Part shown: one piece after another, positions 31,343-39,693 of the stretch
Numbering within the stretch: position 1 is the first letter of the stretch
Layout of the letters: each line of letters begins with the position of its first letter
Source of the DNA: a virus
Reading direction: 5' to 3' (one strand)
Length of the DNA stretch: 53,736 nt
Virus record (IMG/VR): IMGVR_UViG_3300045005_000056
Location: 1 to 53,736 of that record
The notes under the pieces: model-generated
What the model was told of the DNA's origin: nothing
The model's database searches: none
The model's input: the letters and a program-made list of their open reading frames with translations, nothing else
Made by a program: the position numbers and the translations under genes

Positions 31343-32163
31343 GCGACGCGAAGTTTCGCATCAACAGCTCGGCATCGAGCGCTGGCGGTTTCGACGCCAC
31401 CAACGGGCAGGTGCTGACGCTCCAACTCGAAGCGTCTCCGGGGCTCGACATCGAAACCGTGCTCTATTCGGTCAGCCAGTTCACGAAGAATGCGCCGTCG
31501 CTGACATTTTCGAATCCGAGCCCGCAGCCGCCGACGACGGCAATCACCGTCGCGATGCCTGCCGCGGGGAATCACACGTACATCCTCCGATCCGTGATCA
31601 ACGGCGGCGTCGACAAGCTGAACAAGAAGGTTGCCGCGTTCACGCACGAGCGCATCGTCGCGATTCGGAACTCGCTCGGCAAGCGCAAGATCCCGCCAGC
31701 CGAAACGCAGCAGTACGACGCGACGTTCGGCTGGACCGAGGCGTTCAACGAAACGATCGACGGCGCCGCTGAAAGCCCGACGCAGGTCTTGAAGTTCACG
31801 ACGACTACTGCCGTGCAAGCAGAGTTGACGAAGGACGGCGCCGCGCCGGGCGCGAGCAACCGCATCTTCGTGCCGACTGACAGCTCGAAGCTTTACGTCG
31901 TCGAACTGTTGGCCCGTCGGACGGATGCCGACAACGAGGCCGCGGCGTGGGAGTTCAAGGGCGGCATCTCGAACAATGCTGGCACGACCGCGCTCGATGG
32001 CCTCGTCATCAAGACGACGATCCACAACTCGAACCCGGCCGCTTGGGACGCAGACATCGCGGCCGATAACACGAACGACTCGCTGCGCGTGCTCGTCACC
32101 GGGCAGGCCGGCAAGACCATCAGCTGGCGCGCGAACGTGCGGCTGGTAGAGATCACGGGGTGA
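31339..32163 (+). CDS. Tail structural protein, unknown
   Basis: 274 residues. The first half has paired beta stretches (NGQVLTLQLEASPGLDIETV) and a Lys-rich helix (DKLNKKVAAFTHERIVAIRN). The second half is a beta-sandwich-like region closing with SWRANVRLVEITG, a style often found in phage receptor-binding or fibre proteins. The gene is coupled to the upstream gene by ATGA and is 3 nt from the next start. Confidence 0.6.
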   Translation: MSDAKFRINSSASSAGGFDATNGQVLTLQLEASPGLDIETVLYSVSQFTKNAPSLTFSNPSPQPPTTAITVAMPAAGNHTYILRSVINGGVDKLNKKVAAFTHERIVAIRNSLGKRKIPPAETQQYDATFGWTEAFNETIDGAAESPTQVLKFTTTTAVQAELTKDGAAPGASNRIFVPTDSSKLYVVELLARRTDADNEAAAWEFKGGISNNAGTTALDGLVIKTTIHNSNPAAWDADIAADNTNDSLRVLVTGQAGKTISWRANVRLVEITG

Positions 32164-32166
32164 CGC

Positions 32167-32592
32167 ATGGCGATCGGGCTGCATTTCGACAACATCCTCG
32201 GCACCGTCACGTGGCAGGGCATGCCGGTCGGCGCGCCCGGCGGCATCATCTCTGGTTCGTGGACGACACCCTCCGGCGCGGTCGCCGTGCGCGATGCCGT
32301 CTACGTGTCGGCGCCGGGTGAAGTGTCGCGCGCGGACGCAGACGACCCGCTGAAGGCGCCGGCCGTCGGCTTCGTCGTGCAGGTGTCGAGTCCGACGGCG
32401 TGCGTCGTGCAGTACTATGGCGAGATCGCTGGCTTCGTCGGGCTCACGCCCGGCGCGACCTATTTCCTGTCGACGACCCCCGGTGGCATCACGACATCCG
32501 CCCCCGCGCTTCCTGGAATCGTGCAGGAGCTCGGATTTGCGAAGAGCGCGACGACGCTGGTTGCCACGCTCGATCGCGACGTGTTGGAGTAG
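32167..32592 (+). CDS. Structural/fibre tip-like protein
   Basis: 141 residues. It has a pattern seen in C-terminal domains of phage fibres: a first strand (GLHFDNILGTVTWQGMPVGA), then AVRDAVYVSAPGEVSRADAD, VGFVVQVSSPTACVVQYYGE, and GLTPGATYFLSTTPGGITTS. The TPGATYFLS... phrase is common in tail-tip carbohydrate- or fibre-type domains. Its TAG stop is the first half of the next gene's -10 box. Confidence 0.62.
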   Translation: MAIGLHFDNILGTVTWQGMPVGAPGGIISGSWTTPSGAVAVRDAVYVSAPGEVSRADADDPLKAPAVGFVVQVSSPTACVVQYYGEIAGFVGLTPGATYFLSTTPGGITTSAPALPGIVQELGFAKSATTLVATLDRDVLE

Positions 32593-32595
32593 AGT
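32590..32595 (+). promoter_or_regulatory. TAGAGT -10 box, leaderless promoter
   Basis: TAGAGT begins on the stop codon of the preceding gene and is 6 nt (AGAGCC) before the ATG at 32602. No Shine-Dalgarno sequence is seen. Confidence 0.55.
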
Positions 32596-32601
32596 AGAGC
32601 C

Positions 32602-32832
32602 ATGGCGCAGTTTCGATTCAAGGGCGTTTCGATCAACAACATCAAGGTTGGCGGCCAGCCGCTCGGCAACGTTCCGATGCGTAAGCAGCGCCTGTGCGCG
32701 TGCGACGGGCACGTCCACGAGCTGTTGCCGGCCAACGGCGACACGTTTCAGATCGACGAGGTCGTCTCGGTCGGCGACGATCGGTGCGTCCGACACATGC
32801 AAGCGCTCCCACATTGGGAAGAAGTCACGTAG
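32602..32832 (+). CDS. Small Cys/His-containing protein
   Basis: 76 residues. It contains CACDGHVHELL and a further Cys-Val-Arg-His, so metal binding is possible. It opens MAQFRFKGVSINNIKVGGQP, a beta-type start. It lies between the tip-like protein and the large fibre, with a leaderless promoter. No family is recognised. Confidence 0.6.
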   Translation: MAQFRFKGVSINNIKVGGQPLGNVPMRKQRLCACDGHVHELLPANGDTFQIDEVVSVGDDRCVRHMQALPHWEEVT

Positions 32833-32840
32833 ATTCCACG

Positions 32841-32862
32841 CGCGCCGGGCCCTCCTGGCGCG
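32841..32862 (+). other. Hairpin in leader of large fibre gene
   Basis: CGCGCC (32841-32846) pairs with GGCGCG (32857-32862) over a 10-nt loop. It lies in the 80-bp gap before the fibre gene, which also holds an AAAGAGGTGAAC box. No T-run follows. Confidence 0.35.
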
Positions 32863-32912
32863 AACTCAGGTTTCGCAAAACAACAAAGAGGTGAACATGA
32901 GGAGCAGGGTAC

Positions 32913-35297
32913 ATGACCGCGTTTCAAGCCGTTCACTTCTCGCCGACCTCGGGGCAACCGAAGCGTGTCGCAGCGACCGATAGCCTGATCATCGGCACGG
33001 GCGCTGAATCGGCGTCTGGGCAAAGCCTGTCGTTCACCAGCTCGCTCGGCGCCTTCAGCGTCGTGGCGACCACGCTGACCATGGGCAGCGTGGGCGCGAC
33101 GGCTAACTACCGCGGCTCCGACGTCACGATCGGCGACAACGCGTCGGCCGTGAAGATCGGCGGCACGAGCGGGACCGCCACCCTGACCTTGCAGGGCAAC
33201 GCTACCGTGACGGGCAATCTCACCGTCACGGGAACTGAGATCGTCAGCTCGACCGTGAACCTTAACCAGGACGTCATCCTGGGCGATGCTGCCAACGACA
33301 CGATCTCGATGAAGGGATCTTGGGGCTCGGTCGCAGACCCAGATTTCAATCTGCGGCGCGGCAGTGCGCACTCGTTCGTGGGACGCGCGGCCGGCTCGAG
33401 TGATGGCTCGACCGGCGACGCTATCAGCTACAAGGGCAGCGCCGGCGGCAACGGTGCCGCAGGCGCTAGCCCGACGCACGGCGGCATCGGCGGAGCCCTG
33501 GCGCTCACCGGCGCGAAGGGTGGCACGGGGCAAGGGTCGTCGACGAGCGGTCAGCAGGCAAACGGCGGCGCTGGCGGCACGTTGACCATCAAGGGCGGCG
33601 ACGGCGGCGACGGCACGACCGGCGCGATGTTCAACGGCGCGGCTGGCAACGCAGGCGCGCTCGTGCTCCTCGGTGGCGACGGCGGCGCGAACGGCAACGG
33701 CAATGGATCAAACGTCGACATCGCTGGCGGCGCGCTGACCGGCTCGGGCACAAACGGACTCGTTCGCATCGGATTCCAGACGACCAGCTCGATGGAGTTC
33801 GGCAACGTGACGACGAACCCGACGATCGTGATCCGCGGCACCGGCACGATCACGCAGCTGTCGACCGGGCAGGTCACGTTCAACGGCAACGTCGACACGA
33901 CGGCCGGCTTGGACGTGACGGGCGGCTCGGGCCTGTCGATCGACGGCATCGGCATCGACAGCTCGGGCAGCGCGCTGTTACTCGGTACCGGCACGACTGC
34001 CGCGCCCCGCGTGCCGCAGCTGACGACCGCACAGCGCGACGCGCTCACGGCGCAGAACGGCATGATCATCTACAACACGACGACTGCGCAGTTCGAGGGA
34101 TACGACGTGTCGTGGCAAGCGCTCGGAAGCGGCGGCGCCGTCGCCGGTACGGATTCCGAGACGTTCACGATCAATCAGGACGCGGCTGCGGCCGACTCGC
34201 AAGACGTCTCGCTGATCACGAAAGCGGGTCGCGGTGCCGGCGGAACCACGAAACAGGCGTGGCGACTGCTGCACGACCATGATTCACACGGCGCGGCAGG
34301 AAGCTATCAGGGTCAGCTGCTCATCCAGAGCTCAACCGACCATGACGGTGGCGTCTACACGACTCGCATCACGATTGCGCCAGGCGCAGCGACGCCGACG
34401 ATCACGCTCGGCATCAATGTCGACGCCACCGCCGGGCTCGACGTGTCCGGCGGCGACTTCACGTCGACCGGCGGCCAGATCGTCTTCAACGGCACGAACG
34501 TCGACCTTAACCCAACGGGCGACTACACGCTCGACCTCGCCGCGACGAAGAAGGCGACGATCACGATCGCCGACAACCTCGCGAGCGCGTGGCTCGTGCG
34601 CGAGGGAACGAACAACTACATCGACGTGTCGACGACCGACGCCGGTCCCGAGATCAAGCTCGGAAACACTACCGTGAACCCCAAGTTGACGAAGGTCGGC
34701 AACGGCCTGGTCGACATGCGCGGCACCGGCGGATCGCTCGACGTACCGGCTGGAACGTCCTTCCTGATCGGTGGCGTTGCGGTCGGTACGGCGAACTTCA
34801 CTGCTGCGAACGTGACGGCGCTGCTCGATGGCACGACCATCGAGGACTTCGGAACCGCGCTGCACAAGCACGAGATCGTCCAGGGCAACACGCCGCAAAC
34901 GAAGCTCACCGGCCAGACCGAGGCCGCTGGCTCGGCCTTCGCGAACAACATGGCCGGCCGCATCACGCGCGCTGGCGAGTGGAACAAGACCGATGCGCAG
35001 ATCGATGCCGGATCGCGCTTCGCTGGCATCCGAACGGCGTCGGGCGAGTTCGTGCTGAGCGGCGTCGTAACCGCCGCGTTCACGACCGATGGCGGTTCGC
35101 CGGCCGAAGGCGCGCCGATCTATCTCGCGCGCGCAGCGGCCGACGCGAACGCTGGCGCCGGCAAGCTGACGGCCGGCGTCAACAACACGAATGGCGAGTT
35201 CAACCAAGAGGTCGGGATCTGCCTCGACAACGCGAACTATGCCGGTTCGAAGACATGCGTGATCGTTCTTCAGCCAAAGGTGCGCGTTGACCTGTAA
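32913..35297 (+). CDS. Large tail fibre protein, Gly-rich
   Basis: 794 residues. It opens MTAFQAVHFSPTSGQPKRV, related to the start of the second fibre (35790). Residues about 155-290 are Gly-rich (GSAGGNGAAGASPTHGGIGG, GGDGGDGTTGAMFNGAAGNA), like collagen-like or polyglycine sandwich domains of phage fibres. Later parts repeat a motif: VDTTAGLDVTGGSGLSIDG and VDATAGLDVSGGDFTSTGG, suggesting a beta-helix. AGGAGCAGGG before ATG 32913 serves as ribosome-binding site; an alternative ATG at 32897 after GAGGTGAAC opens only a 28-codon frame. Likely receptor-binding. Confidence 0.78.
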   Translation: MTAFQAVHFSPTSGQPKRVAATDSLIIGTGAESASGQSLSFTSSLGAFSVVATTLTMGSVGATANYRGSDVTIGDNASAVKIGGTSGTATLTLQGNATVTGNLTVTGTEIVSSTVNLNQDVILGDAANDTISMKGSWGSVADPDFNLRRGSAHSFVGRAAGSSDGSTGDAISYKGSAGGNGAAGASPTHGGIGGALALTGAKGGTGQGSSTSGQQANGGAGGTLTIKGGDGGDGTTGAMFNGAAGNAGALVLLGGDGGANGNGNGSNVDIAGGALTGSGTNGLVRIGFQTTSSMEFGNVTTNPTIVIRGTGTITQLSTGQVTFNGNVDTTAGLDVTGGSGLSIDGIGIDSSGSALLLGTGTTAAPRVPQLTTAQRDALTAQNGMIIYNTTTAQFEGYDVSWQALGSGGAVAGTDSETFTINQDAAAADSQDVSLITKAGRGAGGTTKQAWRLLHDHDSHGAAGSYQGQLLIQSSTDHDGGVYTTRITIAPGAATPTITLGINVDATAGLDVSGGDFTSTGGQIVFNGTNVDLNPTGDYTLDLAATKKATITIADNLASAWLVREGTNNYIDVSTTDAGPEIKLGNTTVNPKLTKVGNGLVDMRGTGGSLDVPAGTSFLIGGVAVGTANFTAANVTALLDGTTIEDFGTALHKHEIVQGNTPQTKLTGQTEAAGSAFANNMAGRITRAGEWNKTDAQIDAGSRFAGIRTASGEFVLSGVVTAAFTTDGGSPAEGAPIYLARAAADANAGAGKLTAGVNNTNGEFNQEVGICLDNANYAGSKTCVIVLQPKVRVDL

Positions 35298-35331
35298 GAT
35301 GGCGGTCGGCTGACCGGGTCCCGCGGCGTTT

Positions 35332-35384
35332 GTTCACCTCTTTCGTCGCGGGCCTGGAAGGCCGCTAACCCTGAAGAGGTGAAC
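35332..35384 (+). promoter_or_regulatory. 11-bp inverted repeat that would mask a ribosome-binding site
   Basis: GTTCACCTCTT (35332-35342) is the exact complement of AAGAGGTGAAC (35374-35384), the Shine-Dalgarno box of the gene at 35389. The 31-nt loop contains a smaller hairpin (GGGCCT/AGGCC). Pairing would block translation; opening would allow it. Confidence 0.6.
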
Positions 35385-35388
35385 CAAC

Positions 35389-35778
35389 ATGAAGGCACGA
35401 AAGCGCAAGGCCACGTTGACCGAGCCGACCAATAGCAACGGATCGCCGAAGCCGACGGCAACGCCGTCCGTCGCTGACCTCGTCGTGAAGGAGATGACGA
35501 ACCCGTCACAGCTGCCGCCCGAACTGAAGCTGAACGCGAGCGAACGCGAGCAATGGTCGAAGCAACTCGGGCTCGTCGACCAACTGCGACTAGCGCAGTC
35601 GGACGCAGTCGACCACGCGCTGAACCAGATCACGTTGATCCACAACGAGCTGAACAACCAGCGCGCGAAGCTGCGCCAGCTCGGCGAAAGCTTCGGCATG
35701 AGCCGTGGCCTTGACTTCAAGTCGTACAGCTTCGACATCGACAAGCTCGAATTTGTGGAGCGCCAACCCACGGCGTGA
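35389..35778 (+). CDS. Hypothetical helical protein between fibre genes
   Basis: 129 residues. The N-terminal 35 are Lys/Thr/Pro-rich and extended. The rest is helical, with DAVDHALNQITLIHNELNNQ and RAKLRQLGESFGM forming a probable coiled coil. Its place between two fibre genes fits a fibre assembly chaperone or a connector, but no sequence family supports that. Its ribosome-binding site is complementary to an upstream repeat, so its translation may be controlled. Confidence 0.65.
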   Translation: MKARKRKATLTEPTNSNGSPKPTATPSVADLVVKEMTNPSQLPPELKLNASEREQWSKQLGLVDQLRLAQSDAVDHALNQITLIHNELNNQRAKLRQLGESFGMSRGLDFKSYSFDIDKLEFVERQPTA

Positions 35779-35789
35779 GGTCGTAGGCG

Positions 35790-37760
35790 ATGGCGACGCA
35801 AGATCAGCTCCTCTTCTTCTCGTCGGGCGGCCAACCGAAGCGCCACAACGAGACGACGCTTGGTCTTCGCGTCGCCTCGCTCGGTGTCGGCGTCGCTGCG
35901 TCAACAACGGATGGCGACATGCTCGGCACGCGCGCAGCGCTCGGCGCCACGTCGTTCTTCAGCACCGAGCGCTTGCGCGTGTCGGGCGCCGCGCTAGCAG
36001 TCGACTTCACAAGCACGAACGCGATCTGGGCGTCGGCGACCGGCAGCGGTAACATCCTGTTCGCCGTCGATACTCAGAACGGCCGACTATCGATCGGCAC
36101 CTCAAATCCGCTGGCGCCGATTGACGCGACCGTGAACGACGCCGTAAACGGCGACGTTACCAATCTGCTGCGGCTGAATCACAACACGACCGGGACGGCA
36201 GCAAACGGAATCGGCTCTGGCATTCTGTTCACCGCAGAGAACGCCGGTGGCACGACCAACGTGAATTCTGCGCGCATCGCAGGCAGCTTGATCACGGCGA
36301 CGGCTGGAAGCGAGGCGGGGGCACTCTTATTCAGCGCGCTATCAAGCGGTTCCCTCGTAAGCCGGATGCGAATTACCGGGGCAGGTACGCAGCTCGGTAA
36401 CATAGGCGGCTTGACCGCGGCGCTGCTCGAAATGATCCAGCCGGCGCAGACGAGTGGCAACCCGAAGGCGCTGAAGATCACTGGCGGCGCGCATACGACG
36501 CTGACGCCAGCTGGCGCCGACTTCTTCGACGTCGACCTCGTCATCAACCGCACGGTCAACTTCACTGCGGGCGCGGCGATCAACTGGGCCGGCGGCATGC
36601 GCATTGGTGCCGGCCCAACGTTCACGGCGTCGGCGTCGCAGACGGTCAACAACCTCTCGACGTTGCGGGTCGAGGGAGAACCCACTGCGGGCACGAACCT
36701 CGTCGGTGATCTGGATACGTCCGCGCTCTCGGTGAGTGGCCGAACCATCTTCTTCGCCGACAAGCCGACCGGCAGCGCGACCGACTACCAGGGGCTCACG
36801 CTCCAGGTCGAACTGGGCGGTGGCACGCAGAGCGCTGACTTCATGGGAGGCGCCGCGGTCGTCGCCCTGTTGGGAAGCTCGGTGCTTAGTGGAACGGCCG
36901 TCGCAGTTGGATGGGGCGGCGTCGGCTTGCACAAATCGACCGGAACTGCCACCCGTGTCGACGGATTGTTCGGCACGTTCCGCGGCAGTGGCCCGGGCGT
37001 CGCGCTAGGCACCGTCACCCATGGCGCAGGTGTCACCGGAGAGTTTGGCTACGACGACGACGACGGCCTACCAACGAGCGGCTCGATCACGAACGGCTAC
37101 TGCTTTCGCGGGCTGCCGCCCATCAACATTTCGGCTGCGCGCGCCGTGCCGACTGCACGGTGCTTCTATGCCCCGAACATGGGCGCGACTGGCGTCACCA
37201 ACGCCTACGGCATCGACATCGAGGCGCAGTCGGGCGCTAGTTCAGTGAGCCTCGGCGCGCGAATAGCGAGCGGCGTCAGGATCACGAGCGGCGGGTTGAT
37301 GATCGGACTCGACTCCTCGCCTAGTTCCGGCGTATCGCTTCACGTTGACGGCGGAGACGCACTACTCAAGAGTCACTCGGCCTTCGCGTCGAGCGGTGCT
37401 ATTCGCACGACGTCTGCGGTGCAGACGACAAATGCGACTGTTACTGCCCTCAAGACGATCGCACTTGCTGACAACACCGTCTACACGATCCTCGTCTTCG
37501 TCGAGGCTCGGCGAACTGACGTGGCGGGTCGCTCTGGGTTCTACCGGCGGGCGGTTGTGTTCCGCGAAGCTGCTGGCGCGGCAACCCTGGTCGGCACGGT
37601 CGACACCATCGGGGCCGACAAGACGTCGGGCACCATCACCGCGTCGGTCGACGTCGTCGTGACCGGCGACAACCTGGTCGTTCAGGTCACGGGTGCCGCG
37701 GCGCAGACGATCAACTGGGCGTGCGGCGTCGACTATCAAGGCGTGAGCGGAAATGCTTGA
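35790..37760 (+). CDS. Second tail fibre/tail spike-like protein
   Basis: 656 residues, started after GTGAGGTCG. The opening MATQDQLLFFSSGGQPKRHN parallels the first fibre, so both may use the same attachment. The body is Gly/Ala/Thr-rich beta sequence typical of trimeric fibres (RLSIGTSNPLAPIDATVNDA; GGAHTTLTPAGADFFDVDLV). The C-terminal 100 residues (TIALADNTVYTILVFVEARR, NWACGVDYQGVSG) look like a compact receptor-binding domain. The stop overlaps the next start (ATGCTTGA). Confidence 0.75.
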   Translation: MATQDQLLFFSSGGQPKRHNETTLGLRVASLGVGVAASTTDGDMLGTRAALGATSFFSTERLRVSGAALAVDFTSTNAIWASATGSGNILFAVDTQNGRLSIGTSNPLAPIDATVNDAVNGDVTNLLRLNHNTTGTAANGIGSGILFTAENAGGTTNVNSARIAGSLITATAGSEAGALLFSALSSGSLVSRMRITGAGTQLGNIGGLTAALLEMIQPAQTSGNPKALKITGGAHTTLTPAGADFFDVDLVINRTVNFTAGAAINWAGGMRIGAGPTFTASASQTVNNLSTLRVEGEPTAGTNLVGDLDTSALSVSGRTIFFADKPTGSATDYQGLTLQVELGGGTQSADFMGGAAVVALLGSSVLSGTAVAVGWGGVGLHKSTGTATRVDGLFGTFRGSGPGVALGTVTHGAGVTGEFGYDDDDGLPTSGSITNGYCFRGLPPINISAARAVPTARCFYAPNMGATGVTNAYGIDIEAQSGASSVSLGARIASGVRITSGGLMIGLDSSPSSGVSLHVDGGDALLKSHSAFASSGAIRTTSAVQTTNATVTALKTIALADNTVYTILVFVEARRTDVAGRSGFYRRAVVFREAAGAATLVGTVDTIGADKTSGTITASVDVVVTGDNLVVQVTGAAAQTINWACGVDYQGVSGNA

Positions 37761-38202
37761 TGGGATGCCGATGATGACGCCAGAATTTCAGCGATTGTTA
37801 CTTCAACGACTCGACGCCAGCGATGCAGGCGCCCAGCGAATCGAACGCGCCATCGAGCGCCAAGCCGAGCGGTTCGATTCGTTTGCGGAAGAGAATGCCC
37901 GCGAACATGCGGCGCTGAACCGCATGGTCGCCAGCCACGGAGCGCAACTCCAGCTACACGAACACCGTATCGGCGCGGCCGAAACTTCGCTCGGCAAGGT
38001 CGGCGAAGGGCTTGGCGATCTGAGCGAAACGACCGGCAAGCACGAGATTTCGAAGATCGAATCGGATGCGAAGCGCGCCGTCGAGCGCGCGCGCGAATTA
38101 GAAGATGGCGCGCGCTACTGGAAGCGCTGGGCCGTCGCCGTGCTCGTCGGGCTCGCGGCCTCGATCGCAACGAGCTTGGTGACGCGCGTGTTTTGGCGAT
38201 AG
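37753..38202 (+). CDS. Coiled-coil protein with C-terminal membrane segment
   Basis: 149 residues. Residues about 10-115 are charged and helical (QRIERAIERQAERFDSFAEE, EISKIESDAKRAVERARELE). Residues about 124-145 form one transmembrane helix (WAVAVLVGLAASIATSLVTR) with a basic-aromatic end. This layout is like XhlA-type and other holin-associated proteins, so it opens the lysis cassette. The TAG stop begins the holin gene's -10 box. Confidence 0.65.
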   Translation: MLDGMPMMTPEFQRLLLQRLDASDAGAQRIERAIERQAERFDSFAEENAREHAALNRMVASHGAQLQLHEHRIGAAETSLGKVGEGLGDLSETTGKHEISKIESDAKRAVERARELEDGARYWKRWAVAVLVGLAASIATSLVTRVFWR

Positions 38203-38205
38203 TCT
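38200..38205 (+). promoter_or_regulatory. TAGTCT -10 box, leaderless promoter of holin gene
   Basis: TAGTCT begins on the previous stop codon and is 6 nt (GCCGGC) before the ATG at 38212. A TTGGTG lies 18 bp upstream as a possible -35. No Shine-Dalgarno sequence is seen. Confidence 0.6.
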
Positions 38206-38211
38206 GCCGGC

Positions 38212-38511
38212 ATGATCGTCGCGAAGATCGTGCAATGGCTGTCGACCGGCACCGGCCGAATTGTGTCCGCTCTGATGCTCTTCGGCGCCGTGTGGCTTTT
38301 GGAAAACAGCCCTATCGTGAAGGACTGGCTCGACGGCAAGCCGGCCGCGAAGCGCGCGTCGGCGATCGCGCTCGCGATCTTGCCGGCGGCAGCAGCCGGG
38401 CTGTGGGCGGGCGTGCCGCTTGATGACGTATGGCAAACGGCCGTGACGGCTTTCCTCGCGGCCACTGGCTTGAACCAGCTCACTCACAAGATGAAGGCGG
38501 CCGACAAGTGA
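38212..38511 (+). CDS. Putative holin
   Basis: 99 residues with two hydrophobic segments: about 15-30 (RIVSALMLFGAVWLLE) and about 50-67 (AIALAILPAAAAGLWAG), with a third weaker helix (QTAVTAFLAATGLNQL), and a basic tail (HKMKAADK). Size, charge pattern and position between a membrane coiled-coil protein and a lipoprotein suggest a holin that permits endolysin release. The call rests on topology and context only. The stop overlaps the next GTG. Confidence 0.65.
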   Translation: MIVAKIVQWLSTGTGRIVSALMLFGAVWLLENSPIVKDWLDGKPAAKRASAIALAILPAAAAGLWAGVPLDDVWQTAVTAFLAATGLNQLTHKMKAADK

Positions 38512-38963
38512 GGCGCTGCCTTGGAATCCTCGCGCTTGCGCTGGTGCTCGGATCGCCGCTCGGTCCCCTCGGCTGCGCTGGACTTCTGCCCGCGCTCGCG
38601 CAGCTCGCGAGCGGTGCGTCGTGGCTCGGATCGCTCGTGTCGGTCGCAGACGCCGGGCAGCAAGCATATTTTTTGCGACACCCAAACATCGAGAGACAGG
38701 CGAAGGTCGACGCGGCACTTCGTCGCGCACGCGGCGCGCTAGCCGATCTCACTGGGGCAATCGCCGCCGGCGAGTCCCTCGGCAAGGGAGACCGCGACAA
38801 GGCCAAGGCGGATGCGCTAGCCGCCTACGCTGACCTGCGCGGCACGCTCGATGATCTGGGCGTTCTCTCCGCAGAGCCGCCTCTCGGCGGCGCGGAAACT
38901 GAGGCGCCGAAACCCGTACCTTTTGCGCTTCCGTCGCCGAACGATATCGCCGACCGGCTGTAG
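38508..38963 (+). CDS. Putative lysis lipoprotein
   Basis: 151 residues from GTG 38508 (GTGA overlap). The N-terminus MRRCLGILALALVLGS is a signal sequence, with LGPLGCAG as lipobox; the Cys near residue 23 would be lipidated. The rest is helical (DAALRRARGALADLTGAIAA) with a Pro-rich end. An outer-membrane spanin-like role is possible if the host is diderm, but spanins are usually shorter. It closes the first lysis transcription unit, just before a hairpin. Confidence 0.6.
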   Translation: MRRCLGILALALVLGSPLGPLGCAGLLPALAQLASGASWLGSLVSVADAGQQAYFLRHPNIERQAKVDAALRRARGALADLTGAIAAGESLGKGDRDKAKADALAAYADLRGTLDDLGVLSAEPPLGGAETEAPKPVPFALPSPNDIADRL

Positions 38964-38968
38964 CTTAC

Positions 38969-38987
38969 TGACACTGGATTAGTGTCA
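38969..38987 (+). terminator. Terminator-like hairpin
   Basis: TGACACT (38969-38975) pairs perfectly with AGTGTCA (38981-38987), 5-nt loop, followed by TTATTTC. It lies 5 nt after the lipoprotein stop. The stem is short and AT-containing but the T-rich tail supports termination. The rest of the 175-bp gap up to 39138 holds GC-rich short palindromes (GCGCGCCGCGCGC) and the promoter below. Confidence 0.6.
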
Positions 38988-39097
38988 TTATTTCCCGCTG
39001 CCGCGCCAGGAGGGCCTATAGCGCGCCGCGCGCTTCGCGGTCGGCATCGATAGCCAGTCGGCACACGACGTGTTCTATGGCTGTTTATGTGCCGCGG

Positions 39098-39126
39098 TTG
39101 ACGGTTCCCCTCGCGGCGGGTAGGGT
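39098..39126 (+). promoter_or_regulatory. Sigma-70-type promoter for muralytic genes
   Basis: TTGACG (39098-39103), exactly 17 bp, then TAGGGT (39121-39126). Transcription would start near 39133, 6 nt before the GTG at 39139. This is the best -35/-10 pair in the window and shows the TAGnnT box in a full promoter. Confidence 0.7.
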
Positions 39127-39138
39127 TTCCGTTCGTCG

Positions 39139-39693
39139 GTGGACCACGCGACCATGATCCGCACACTTGCGACTATTGCGCTGGCGATCGCGACCGCGAA
39201 CCCCCGGCTACCGGCGGCGGCGACGCGTTCGCACGCTGCGGTGCTCAGGGCTCACGTGTCGGGCACCGGGCTCGACCCGCTCGACGTCGTCGCAATCATC
39301 TGGGAGGAGAGCGGGTGGCGCTCAGGCGCGATCTCGCCGGATGGCGAGGACGTCGGGCTCGGGCAGATTCGGGTGCGGCATCTTCCGGGCTGCCGCCGCG
39401 ACCCGGACCCGGTTCGGAACCCCGGCCCGGACTGTCGAGCGGCGCGCGCGTCGTTGCTCGACCCAGCGAACAACATGCGCTTGACGGTGCAGGCGCTCAC
39501 ACGGTGGAGGTCGATATGTCGCAAGAAAGTGGGACGAACGGATCTGGCGAGCTTTCTGGCGGGTTACGGCGGCCTGAATTCCCCGGCGCACAACCATTGG
39601 TGCGGCTGGAAGAAGTCGCGGGGCAAGTGGGTGCGCCAGCCGCATCCGGGCGTACGGCGAGCGCTGGAATACCGGCGTCGTCTTCGGGCGTAG
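39139..39693 (+). CDS. Lytic transglycosylase-like (SLT/lysozyme fold) protein
   Basis: 184 residues from GTG 39139, or 179 from ATG 39154. A hydrophobic start (MIRTLATIALAIATANPRLP) looks like a signal peptide. DVVAIIWEESGWRSGAISPD contains the catalytic-type Glu of SLT enzymes, followed by EDVGLGQIRVRHLPGC, the usual G-L-x-Q-I strand, and an AGYGGLN near the end. It would cut peptidoglycan. The C-terminal 60 codons are overlapped out of frame by the next gene. Confidence 0.78.
   Translation: MDHATMIRTLATIALAIATANPRLPAAATRSHAAVLRAHVSGTGLDPLDVVAIIWEESGWRSGAISPDGEDVGLGQIRVRHLPGCRRDPDPVRNPGPDCRAARASLLDPANNMRLTVQALTRWRSICRKKVGRTDLASFLAGYGGLNSPAHNHWCGWKKSRGKWVRQPHPGVRRALEYRRRLRA

Noticed and set aside
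31171-32814. 547-codon open frame on the minus strand opposite the tail genes
   Set aside because: Very Arg/Asp/His-rich with no domain, and it lies across four well-supported coupled plus-strand genes; a GC-bias shadow.
32897-32983. 28-codon frame after the GAGGTGAAC box before the large fibre
   Set aside because: Runs into the fibre coding region out of frame and has no protein character; the fibre start at 32913 has its own site.
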